A stretch of DNA of 64,000 bases, from contig VWZP01002200.1 of the NCBI GenBank assembly GCA_013396995.1, forward strand, positions 918,166-982,165, in the 5' to 3' direction. Below the pieces are notes generated by a model, which did no database searches, was not told where the DNA came from, and was given only the letters and a program-made list of their open reading frames with translations. The position numbers were made by a program, and so were the translations under genes. Positions within the stretch are counted from its first letter, which is position 1; the number at the start of each line of letters is the position of its first letter. The DNA comes from Dicaeum eximium (taxonomy: Eukaryota > Chordata > Aves > Passeriformes > Dicaeidae). This document shows positions 26,401 to 34,911 of the stretch, one piece after another.

Positions 26401-27479
26401 TTTTCTGGCCAGGGCCCTATAAAAGATGATTCCTTGACTCTGCTGCAAAGGAAATGAATGTCTCTTGCTCTCTTGCTCTCTTTTCTTTTGGTTGTTTGTT
26501 TTCCAGCAGGATATATTTCAGTTTGCACCATACAGATGTGTTTGACAGGAATATTAGCTTTCACACTTCTCTGGGTTTACAAAGTCAGGCATGGAGCCGT
26601 GTGGTTTTCTCCAATCCCCACCCCCTTTCCCCAGCCCCTTCCATATGCCCTGCCCCTCCACCCCATGTAACTGTGCTGCTTCTTTTGACTTGTGGCTTCT
26701 GCCTTGCAAGCGTTTTTGGTGACTCTCATCTTAATACCTCTATAAATAAAGTTAATTAGATCTCCTCTGGAGCTAACTGCAGTGAGGGAGATCCCTCTTC
26801 TCCTCGTGTACCCTGGCCTTGACTTGGTTCATTTTGGGCACTCTTGCCTTTGGGTTCAATTTCTCCACATGTCTGTGAGCCACCAGCCCCAGATGTGACC
26901 AGCCAGGAGCACAGCTGTGACAATGCCCAGTGCACAGTGGGATTCCCAATAGCCTGGCTGGGTGCAGTTTATTTTCCAGGAAGAAAGAGCCAAGAACCTG
27001 CCACATCTAGATAGGCAGCAGGAAAGGATGAAGAGTGGGGGGGAAAGGGTTCAGGCACATGGAAATACTTGAAAATCTCCACCAGATGCACACACATCCT
27101 TCCACACTCACCCTGAAATAATGTCCTCCATCGGTGCCCTTGCACAATTGATCCAGGGACACCAGCCCAAATGCCTCTTCCTGCACCCATGACAATATCA
27201 CCCTCCCCTCCCACCTCAGGTCAGTTTGTCCCAGTCACACGCTGGATGAGAGGGAAAAAATAGGATGATAGGCCTGCCCCCAAGGACATACACTTTGTGC
27301 CCTTGGTTATCCAATTTTAGTGTGAAAACTGGATTGAATAGTGCAGAAGGCATTGGAGACACCAGGATAGCTCATCCTGTGGTGGTGACCAACATCTGCC
27401 CAAGAGGAACAAAGAAAACAACATATTTTGGCATCAGCACTTGCCCAAAACTTTTTAAGATATTTTGATGATGCAGCTT

Positions 27480-27560
27480 GAGTTCAAGTATTGCTCGTAC
27501 GAGAGCAAAACTAATTAGCAAAACTAATTTTTCATTAGTTTGTAATCAGATTCTCAGTTT
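27480..27560. promoter_or_regulatory. Candidate regulatory block with palindrome and TAAT repeats
   Basis: A perfect 10-base palindrome CTCGTACGAG (27494-27503) is followed directly by a 13-base unit, GCAAAACTAATTA/T, repeated twice in tandem (27505-27530). An inverted repeat AAACTAAT...ATTAGTTT with a 5-base loop follows (27521-27541). It lies about 1 kb upstream of the DUSP4 CpG island. The symmetric TAAT cores would suit paired homeodomain binding, which is inference. Confidence 0.35.
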
Positions 27561-28679
27561 GAGTTTTTTGTCTCTGACAGCTTTTTCTAAAGGAAGAAAG
27601 AATGTCTCTGGTGTGTCACTGGCCACCCAGAATCTGCTCTACTTCAGCAGAAACAGGGATTTGCTATTCTTGTGTTTGATGCAGGTTGGAATGGGAGACG
27701 ATTAGCCTTCCACCCCTGCTGTATGAGGCAACAGGCTCTAATGCATTCCTGGAGTGGGGTGTGCTACACAAATGGCAGCTGTGTTTGCCCCACAGCTCAC
27801 CTGATTCCCCTTGGCTGGCAAAAGGTTGGCACGGCCACGCACAAAAGCCACAGGTGCAAAGATCGGGTTGACTCAGGCCGAGGGGAGAGTCCAGCAGCGG
27901 TCAGAGAGCAGAGTGTAAAGGAGAGGCAGCGGCGGGGTGCAGGAGTGCCACCAGCTGTAGGTCCTGACCGAGCGGGATACGCTGATCCCTCCCAGGCAGG
28001 CAGCAGGGCAAAGTGCCGGTGAACAGGGACCGAGCATGCAGGGGAGGGGAAGCTAAGCTGCCTCTCCAGGTGCTGCCCTCTGTGAAAAGCAGTGACGGGG
28101 CAGAAGGGCTTGGATAAGCATTGGGCTCCTGACCTTACACCCACCACATGCAGGTGCACATCGGGAGAGCTGAACACCTTCGGGTCTCTGAAGCAGACTC
28201 GCCTGCGTGTGTTTGCAGGAAATGCCCTGAGCACGGCTGCCGGCATTGTGGTTTGCAGCACTGCTTCTGTTGGAAAGCAGTCCGGAAGGGGACTTGGGGT
28301 GAAAGTCCCCCATGGTCGGTGATTGGGTGGGGTTAAGAGGAGACCCTTCTGGGACACTTCAGGGCTGTGTATTTATTTACTCCTTAGGCTTTTAGCCGAA
28401 AATAGAGTTCCTCTGTGTGAGGAATGAAATCGAAGAGCCCCCTCCACAGAGCTGCATCACGCGCGGGGTGCTGTCGTGTTTTTAGGGCTCTGCAGCTAAT
28501 GAGATGCCATTTTCCACAGGGGAAGCGTGCCCGTGAAAGATACGTAGTCACAAGGGCGCGGAGGAACCGTGCAGAGCTGACAGCGGGCCCTGCTTAGAGC
28601 CCCCCGCCGCGGCAAGCGGAGCGAGCGGAGCAGCGACAGGGGGACAAAGGGAGAGGAATGTGCGCAGCGTGTGCCCGGC

Positions 28680-28741
28680 CTGTGTGCGTGTGACAGTGTC
28701 TGTGTGTGTGTCTGTCTGTCTGTCTGTGTGTGTGTCTGTGT
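28680..28741. repeat. (TG)n/(TCTG)n simple repeat in the CpG island
   Basis: Alternating TG dinucleotides with TCTG units inside the GC-rich promoter region, just upstream of the assembly gap. Alternating purine-pyrimidine sequence that could adopt Z-DNA. Confidence 0.85.
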
Positions 28742-28867
28742 AGGCGGGCGCGTGTGCCCAGCGGTGCGCGCACTCGCTTGTGTGTACGCGCGTGTGTCCC
28801 GCGGCGTGTGCGACCCGGCGGGGTCCGGGCGGGGGTCACACCCCGCTGCCCCGCGGCGACAAAGGCG

Positions 28868-29345
28868 NNNNNNNNNNNNNNNNNNNNNNNNNNNNNNNNN
28901 NNNNNNNNNNNNNNNNNNNNNNNNNNNNNNNNNNNNNNNNNNNNNNNNNNNNNNNNNNNNNNNNNNNNNNNNNNNNNNNNNNNNNNNNNNNNNNNNNNNN
29001 NNNNNNNNNNNNNNNNNNNNNNNNNNNNNNNNNNNNNNNNNNNNNNNNNNNNNNNNNNNNNNNNNNNNNNNNNNNNNNNNNNNNNNNNNNNNNNNNNNNN
29101 NNNNNNNNNNNNNNNNNNNNNNNNNNNNNNNNNNNNNNNNNNNNNNNNNNNNNNNNNNNNNNNNNNNNNNNNNNNNNNNNNNNNNNNNNNNNNNNNNNNN
29201 NNNNNNNNNNNNNNNNNNNNNNNNNNNNNNNNNNNNNNNNNNNNNNNNNNNNNNNNNNNNNNNNNNNNNNNNNNNNNNNNNNNNNNNNNNNNNNNNNNNN
29301 NNNNNNNNNNNNNNNNNNNNNNNNNNNNNNNNNNNNNNNNNNNNN
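28868..29345. other. DUSP4: Assembly gap (478 N), likely holding DUSP4 exon 1
   Basis: A run of 478 undetermined bases within the CpG island. Counting back from the C-terminus, DUSP4 lacks about 147 residues (about 440 coding bases), the size of a first exon with the start codon and rhodanese-like kinase-binding domain. Neither flank encodes the expected exon 1 sequence. The gap is therefore the likeliest location, though its stated length may be only an estimate. The right edge starts inside a 40-base tandem repeat, a plausible cause of the failure. Confidence 0.75.
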
Positions 29346-29440
29346 CCGGGAATGGCGGGGGGGCTGGCGCGGAGAGCTGCCCCGGCCGGGAATGGCGGGG
29401 GGGCTGGCGCGGAGAGCTGCCCCGGCCGGGAATGGGGCCC
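29346..29440. repeat. 40-bp GC-rich tandem repeat at the gap edge
   Basis: A 40-base unit starting CCGGGAATGGCGGGGGGG occurs identically at 29346 and 29386, and a third, diverging copy starts at 29426. The array abuts the gap, so more copies may lie within it. Confidence 0.95.
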
Positions 29441-32288
29441 GGGCTGGCCGCGGCCCGGCTGTCCCGCACAAGTTGGAGCCGGCGGGAGGGCTGGGTCCCG
29501 CGCACCGGGGCTGGGCTCCCGGGACGGTCCCAGCGCGGCCACCAGCCCCGAGCGGTCCGAGCCGGCTCGTGGCGCTGCCGGGACCTGAGGGAAGTGAGTG
29601 TGGGGGGGGAATCCCGCCGCGCGTTGTTTGAGTCCATCCCCAGCCCCACGGCGCAGAGGAGGTGTTTGTGCAGGGTCAAATCCCTGCTGTCACGGCCGTG
29701 TCCCCTTGCAGCGGGCAGGAAACCCGGGGATGCCTCTGTGCTCCTTTGCGACTACAGCAGGGATCAGGGCTTCCCTCCTCTGCCGTGTGTTGAAAGAGAA
29801 GCTGTGCGCATTTGGAGCTGCTGGTCCTGAGAATTGCCGTGAGATGATTTAGGGGCGGGGGATGCTCAGCTGGGGTGCCTGGATGAGCTCTGTGGGGCTC
29901 TTTCTTTTTTGTTTACAGCCCGAGAGTCAATTTATTCCTTGGCTTGCTTACAGCAGGGGTGAGGATGTGTATGCAGAGTAGCAAATCCATTAAGAGGCTT
30001 GATAGATGGAGGAAGTAGCACTCCAGTTGTACTAGATACAGTAAAAGCAGCAGGAGCTGCTGCAAGGATGTGATACGATGTGCTGCTGCGGGAGTGCCTG
30101 CACAGCAAGGGCTCGCTCAGGAGCGGGCTCCTTCGCCATGAGCCAGCGTGGTGCTGGAGCCACGCATGTGGCAGGAAATGCTGCTCTGCTGCAAGGGTGG
30201 CCTTTGTCAGCTGAGAGCTTCTGGTGCCTCTGTGGTTCTCGTGGGAGGGTGGTTGCAATGGGAGCCCTTTTAAGGAATGGGCTCCTCAGCACTAGAGTCT
30301 TCTTCTCGTGTACCACAGAGCTGCTAAAATGATCTTGCTCTGATTCCATGAGGGCTACGCTAACCCAGAGCTGTGCACGCCCAAGTGCACATTTGTTGGG
30401 TGCAGGTCACGATGAAGATGCAGCTGTGTTTTGTGCAGGTCGGGCTGCTGCCAGGTTCCCGTGCAGCAGCCTGGCTGGGTGCTGCTTGGCCATGCTCTGC
30501 CCGGCTCCTGCACTGGGCAGGGCCGGCATGAACAGCCAGGAGCTGCTGGATCAATCAATCTGATGAGATTCATTGAAGAGAAACATCTGAAAAGGTCTCT
30601 TTCTTTCCAAGAATAATTCTTTCCAAGATGTTTCTGCCCATCACCCTGGGCAGCTTTTCCCTCTCGTGGTGCAATGACCACTGGAGTGTGATGTAGTAGA
30701 TCCAGGGATTTTATGATCAGATCCCTGGAAGTTGTCTAACAAAGGCTCTTAGTTTTGGATGCTCTTTCAAATCGAAGACTGTAAAGGGATGTCACGCCAG
30801 GGAAATGAAGCCTCTGCAAACTGTCCTGGCTGCGTAGGAGGGATAATGCAAATGCAGTGATAAATCTGCACTGTTGTGCTTTAAGGTACTGGAGCCCTTC
30901 CTTTTGTAGGGGGAGGAAACCACAAAGGACACTGGGATCCTGGCAGTATCGGGCTCTAGCTGCCTAGGGATTCCTGGGCTGCGTGAGACACTTGCATCCG
31001 TTGTTTTGAATATCCAGCCTTGTTCAGGGCAGTCTCAGAGCTAAGGCTGGGTAAGAAGGATGTGTCCTGCTGTATGCTCTGGCAAGCTGAAATCTGCAGG
31101 CATCCGTCCTGCAGTTGGTTTGAGTCTTCAGGGACCATCCAGAGTCAGGGCTTGATCTAGCTGGAGTCCTGTGGTGATAGTAAAATACTTGATTTTCATT
31201 GATTTTGAGACTTAAAGTCAGACTGTACAGGGATGTCAGGACTGTTGATTTGATTTGAATGAAAGAAAAAACTCTCACCAGGAATGTTTATAGGCACGCC
31301 AACACTGCAGTTTCCCTGTTGTTGTAGGCACAGAGCTTGTGGTGATTGGGAGTGGGGCTGTAGCTGAGCCTCATCCCTGATGGGCTCCAGCTGTGTGGGA
31401 CAGGTGCCTGGTACTGAAGGCAATGAGCCAAGCACAAGCAGGCACACAGGTGAAATGCATTTGAGATTAAATATAAATATATTGGCGGGCAGAGGAGAAG
31501 CTTTCAGCCCTCTGAAGGAGCAGATGCTTGCAGCCTTCCTGGGTGCTGCTTGTGGCTCCACTGTCCCTCTGCCATAAGTACTGAGTGTCTGCCATACCCT
31601 GTCCTAGGAACTCAGTGGGGTTTGCTCTTGTTTTGCCTGCCATGATGAAGCCGTGATGTCCCCTGTGCTTATCCCCCTGGCAGTAGGTCAGAAGAACAAG
31701 CTGCTCCATGTTCAGCTTGTACCTATATCCTTGGGAAGCAGCAGACACCTCTCTCTGAGGGCAGCTGGGCTGTGGGGTCAGCTTGGCTGTACCTGGCCAG
31801 AGCCAGGGTTTTCTTGGTCTGTTGTTATGGGAGCTCTGAGCTGGAGGGTCAGGCTGGGAACAGGAGACCTGTGTGTCTTTTGTGACAAAATCATGTGTCA
31901 AGGGAAGATGAGAACTGAACAGTCATGGCCTCAGAGCAGCTTTTCTCATTTAAGTCTAAGTGTGCTGGAAATAAATCCTCTCTTCATTGTCTCAGAGAGC
32001 AACCTTGGCCTCAGTCTGGGGTTTTGGCTGGCAGTATGCAGGGGACCAAACCCTGGACCAGAGACTTTGGGTGGCCAAGATCATTGCTCTTGGTGCTCTT
32101 GCTCCAAGGGAATGGTGGGGCCTCAGGGGCTCCCCCGCTTGCTGCCGAAAGCCTGACTGCTCCTCCTGGGGCAGGAGGCCACTCCCCATCGCTGTAGCAT
32201 CATCTAGCGGCCAAGGGCATCTCCGGCTGTGCCGTTCTGAATCCTGTGAATGCAGTCGGGGATATCACTTGTGCCTCTCCTCTTGCAG
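29441..32288 (+). other. DUSP4: DUSP4 5' flank/intron 1, nothing else recognised
   Basis: GC-rich at its left end, becoming ordinary intron. A strong donor-like site (GAA|GTGAGT) at 29594 could end an untranslated or alternative first exon, but the bases before it do not encode the residues expected at the end of the canonical exon 1. No repeat or RNA gene was recognised. The acceptor for exon 2 is CTTGCAG at 32282-32288. Confidence 0.6.
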
Positions 32289-32425
32289 GGGGCTATGAGC
32301 GCTTCTCCTCGGAGTACCCCGAATTCTGTGCAAAAACCAAGTCCCTGAGCAATGTGTCACCCCCCACCAGCGCTGAGCCCCTGGATTTGGGCTGCAGTTC
32401 CTGTGGGACCCCCTTCCATGACCAG
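32289..32425 (+). CDS. DUSP4: DUSP4 exon 2
   Basis: 137 bases: two bases of a split Gly codon, then 45 codons from GYERFSSEYPEFC to CGTPFHDQ. It is the end of the rhodanese-like domain and the linker. Acceptor TTGCAG, donor GTATGT. The linker part (SLSNVSPPTSAEP) is the least conserved segment of the protein. Confidence 0.97.
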
Positions 32426-33580
32426 GTATGTCTAAAAGCTCAGTGTTTAGCTATATTGACTGCCCTTCCAGCATTGCAACCAGCTCCAACTCCCTCAGTC
32501 TCTCTGCTCTCCCTCAGCTGGGGCTTGCAGAGCCAGAGCCCTGCTTGCTTTCGTCTCATGGGAAAGCATGGTGGTCCTCCTAATCCCAGGGTGTTTGTGT
32601 GCCCCAAAGAGTGGACAAGCTCAGATCCCATTAACCCACACCTGCCTGTTTCTGAACAGCACAAAGAGAGGGAGAGGAAGGGTTGAAATAGCACCTCAGG
32701 AATGTAGCCTCTGCTCTCTCTTCTGAGGGCCCTGGATCAGGTGCCAGGTAGCTGCACAGCTTGATGTTTCCAAGCCATCTGGATGTGTGTCCTGCCTGCC
32801 ACTGTCCCCTGGTCAACCTCTTGTTTTTCTCTGTCACAGGGTGGGCCCGTGGAGATCCTTCCCTTCCTCTACCTTGGCAGCGCGTACCACGCAGCCCGGC
32901 GGGACATGCTCGATGCACTGGGCATCACAGCCCTGCTGAACGTCTCCTCAGACTGCCCCAACCACTTCGAGGGGCACTACCAGTACAAGTGTATCCCTGT
33001 GGAGGATAACCACAAAGCTGACATCAGCTCCTGGTTCATGGAGGCAATTGAGTACATTGGTGAGTGCCTGTGCAGAGATGTGTCCATCGGTGGCACCGGT
33101 GGGAGGGAGGTCAGCCACCACCTGCAGGTGTGGTGAGGGGCCAGGTTGTGGTGGCAGGGTGTGGGTCTGATGTCTCGCCCCTGTTGCCCTCCAGACTCGG
33201 TGAAGGAGTGCTGTGGCCGGGTGCTGGTGCACTGCCAGGCTGGCATCTCCCGCTCAGCCACCATCTGCTTGGCGTACCTGATGATGAAGAAGCGCGTCAA
33301 GCTGGAGGAGGCCTTCGAGTTTGTCAAGCAGCGCCGGAGCATCATCTCGCCCAACTTCAGCTTCATGGGGCAGCTGCTGCAGTTCGAGTCGCAGGTGTTG
33401 GCCACTTCGTACACAGTGGAGGCCGTCAGCCCCTCGGGGACGCTGCGGGAGCGGGGCAAGGCCACCCCCACCCCCACTTCGCAGTTTGTCTTCAGCTTCC
33501 CGGTGTCTGTCGGTGTCCATGCCACCCCCAGCAGCCTCCCCTACCTGCACAGCCCCATCACCACATCGCCCAGCTGTTAG
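32289..33580 (+). CDS. DUSP4: DUSP4, dual-specificity MAP kinase phosphatase 2 (exons 2-4; exon 1 missing)
   Basis: Nuclear dual-specificity phosphatase that removes phosphate from both Thr and Tyr of the activation loop of ERK, JNK and p38, giving feedback control of MAPK signalling. The joined segments 32289-32425, 32840-33059 and 33195-33580 encode about 247 residues to a TAG stop. The catalytic signature HCQAGISR (HCX5R) is complete, and its Cys lies 114 residues before the C-terminus, exactly the human Cys280 position. The general-acid Asp is in the IPVEDNHKADIS segment. The C-terminal tail (FVFSFPVSVG ... ITTSPSC) is characteristic of DUSP4 and separates it from DUSP1 and DUSP2. All splice sites are GT-AG and phases agree (1, 0, 1). 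The N-terminal rhodanese-like domain, with nuclear-localisation and kinase-docking residues, is not visible because exon 1 falls at the assembly gap. It is a sequence gap, not evidence of a broken gene. Faces TNKS tail to tail. Confidence 0.97.
32840..33059 (+). CDS. DUSP4: DUSP4 exon 3
   Basis: 220 bases: 73 codons plus one base, GGPVEILPFLYLGSAYHAAR through FMEAIEYI. It is the first half of the phosphatase domain, including the DSP entry motif and the general-acid loop. Acceptor TCACAG, donor GTGAGT. Confidence 0.98.
33195..33580 (+). CDS. DUSP4: DUSP4 exon 4 (coding part)
   Basis: 386 bases: it completes a split Asp codon, then 127 codons and TAG. It carries the P-loop VHCQAGISRSAT, the helix AYLMMKKRVKLEEAFEF, RRSIISPNFSFMGQLL and the Ser/Thr/Pro-rich C-terminal tail. 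Acceptor CTCCAG. Confidence 0.98.
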
Positions 33581-34790
33581 CTCAGGGCCCAGCTGGGCAG
33601 GCAGTGCCAGGCAGTGCCAGGCGTGCAGGGGGCATGGAGCCCTGTGATGTTAAGCAATAGTGCCGGACACTGCCATTCACCCTGGACTCGCCATCTTTTT
33701 CGTAGAGAAATTTCTTACCTCATCTTGGTTTGTTTGCTTTTTATTGTTATGTTTTCAAAGCACGAAGTTGTAAAAGCCACAAACCTTGACACTGTCCAGG
33801 CTCTTTGGGGGAGGAAAAAAATAGTATACTGGGTTTCCTCAAGTGCCTGGTCTTCACGTGTTTCCATCCCTATTTTACTGTCTTGTTTTTTTACACCTCC
33901 CCTTCTCCCCATGTTCCTGCCCCCAGCTCATCTAGGTTGACAAGGGAGCATACCCTGTTTTTATTGTGCAGCAGCCTTCCTCCTTGCAGAGACCTGTGTG
34001 TGTGTGTGGTAGGTGCTGCTTACCTGAGCCAGGTACACTTTGGACAAGCAGAGCTGCAGGCAGGGCCTTGGGGCGAGCAGGAGTGGCGGCACAAGGCAGT
34101 CTGCACTCAACCTCAGCCCTGCCAGTGGCTGGGGAGATGAGGCAGGAGCTGGCAGGCACCTGCCAAGTCACCAGCTGAGCCTATTCCAGCAGGGGAGAGC
34201 AATCTCTGGTTGGGAAGTGGTTTGAAGGGAGAGATGTAGTCTGAAATGCCTCTTTTCTTGCCTCTGTGGATTACTGGTTTTGAGAAAACTGAGGTCCAAT
34301 CTCCTGTGGCTTTAAGATGAGAAAGAAGGGCTTGGGGCAGCAGTCTGGGCTGCTTTTGATTACTCTGTTCAGTTTCCTCTCCACCAGTCCCACTGCTGCT
34401 CTTCTTCCAAAAGCAGCAGGATGGGACATGGGTGGGCTACAATGGAAGAGAGAAGCTGTGGGGTGGAGGACAGGCTGGCCCACAGGTGTCATTCATCCAG
34501 CATTTTCAAGCTTCTCCCACCTCATGACCAGCACTTTTCCTGTGCTGAGTCTTGTTCACCTGTGCAATATTTCTGCAGCTTTTGGCCCAAGCCTTGAAAA
34601 TGCATCATCTTCAACCCACCTGGAGCCTTATTTCCCACCCTACCTCTGTCCTTCCCTCCAGTCCAGTCCAACACACAAGATGCCTGTGTGGCTGATGTAC
34701 ATATGTATGGTTTTGTTCTTTTTTTTTTTTTTTCTAGAAATTAACTTTTTATTTATTGCCTGAGGGAGGGAGAAAACATTGTTTGGAGAA

Positions 34791-34802
34791 AATAAAAATA
34801 AA
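34791..34802 (+). terminator. DUSP4: Tandem poly(A) signals for DUSP4
   Basis: Two AATAAA hexamers back to back (34791-34796 and 34797-34802), about 1.2 kb after the stop. A perfect 8-bp hairpin follows at 34801-34819. Confidence 0.75.
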
Positions 34803-34819
34803 ACTGTTTTCAACAGTTT
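34801..34819. repeat. Hairpin at the DUSP4 poly(A) signal
   Basis: AAACTGTT (34801-34808), loop TTC, AACAGTTT (34812-34819): a perfect 8-base-pair inverted repeat overlapping the second AATAAA. Because it is palindromic it would form in transcripts from either strand. Confidence 0.8.
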
Positions 34820-34905
34820 GGCTGGAGGAAATTTGTCCTAAGACCAAGACAGAACAGCAGGTTCTGCATACATTCCATTTTCACAGAACAACTGTTAAAA
34901 ATGTA

Positions 34906-34911
34906 TTTATT
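34906..34911 (-). terminator. TNKS: Candidate distal poly(A) signal for TNKS
   Basis: TTTATT on the + strand reads AATAAA on the - strand, about 5.2 kb after the TNKS stop. That distance agrees with the long 3' UTR known for tankyrase-1 mRNAs. Further - strand AATAAA words lie at 34748-34757, inside the DUSP4 3' UTR, and at 39037-39042, a possible proximal site. Confidence 0.5.

Larger units (their letters stand above)
19445..28370. other. Intergenic DNA upstream of DUSP4, no gene seen
   Basis: No gene is supported. Frames of up to 186 codons (27797-28357, - strand) lie near the CpG island and reflect low stop-codon density in GC-rich DNA; no domain is recognisable. Several AT-rich blocks (23030-23165, 25480-25575, 26215-26400, 27480-27560) look enhancer-like. 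An octamer (ATTTGCAT) sits at 24597-24604. Confidence 0.5.
28371..29660 (+). promoter_or_regulatory. DUSP4: CpG-island promoter region of DUSP4
   Basis: Dense CpG with GC-rich runs from about 28.43 kb to 29.66 kb, sharply different from the flanking DNA and about 2.6 kb upstream of DUSP4 exon 2. DUSP4 is an immediate-early, growth-factor-induced gene with a CpG-island promoter in vertebrates, so the start site should lie here. The exact start and core elements cannot be set, because the centre is an assembly gap. Confidence 0.8.
33581..34820 (+). other. DUSP4: DUSP4 3' UTR (inferred extent)
   Basis: Follows the TAG stop without an intervening gene and ends shortly after paired AATAAA hexamers. 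It contains a short tandem (CAGGCAGTGC repeated near 33598-33625), a T-run at about 34717-34734 and AT-rich ATTTATT words near the end that could confer mRNA instability. The end is inferred from the signals only. Confidence 0.7.

Noticed and set aside
27797..28357. 186-codon frame on the - strand
   Set aside because: No recognisable domain, opposite frames equally open, next to a CpG island where stops are rare by composition.
28496..29830. Long open frames (211-374 codons) across the gap on both strands
   Set aside because: They are mostly undetermined bases; the real parts are GC-rich promoter DNA and match no DUSP4 exon 1 sequence.
32948..33550. - strand frames of up to 182 codons over DUSP4
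   Set aside because: Antisense shadows of the true exons; no independent signature.
33064..33660. 198-codon + strand frame overlapping DUSP4 exon 4
   Set aside because: It is a shifted reading of the DUSP4 exon, kept open by its high GC.
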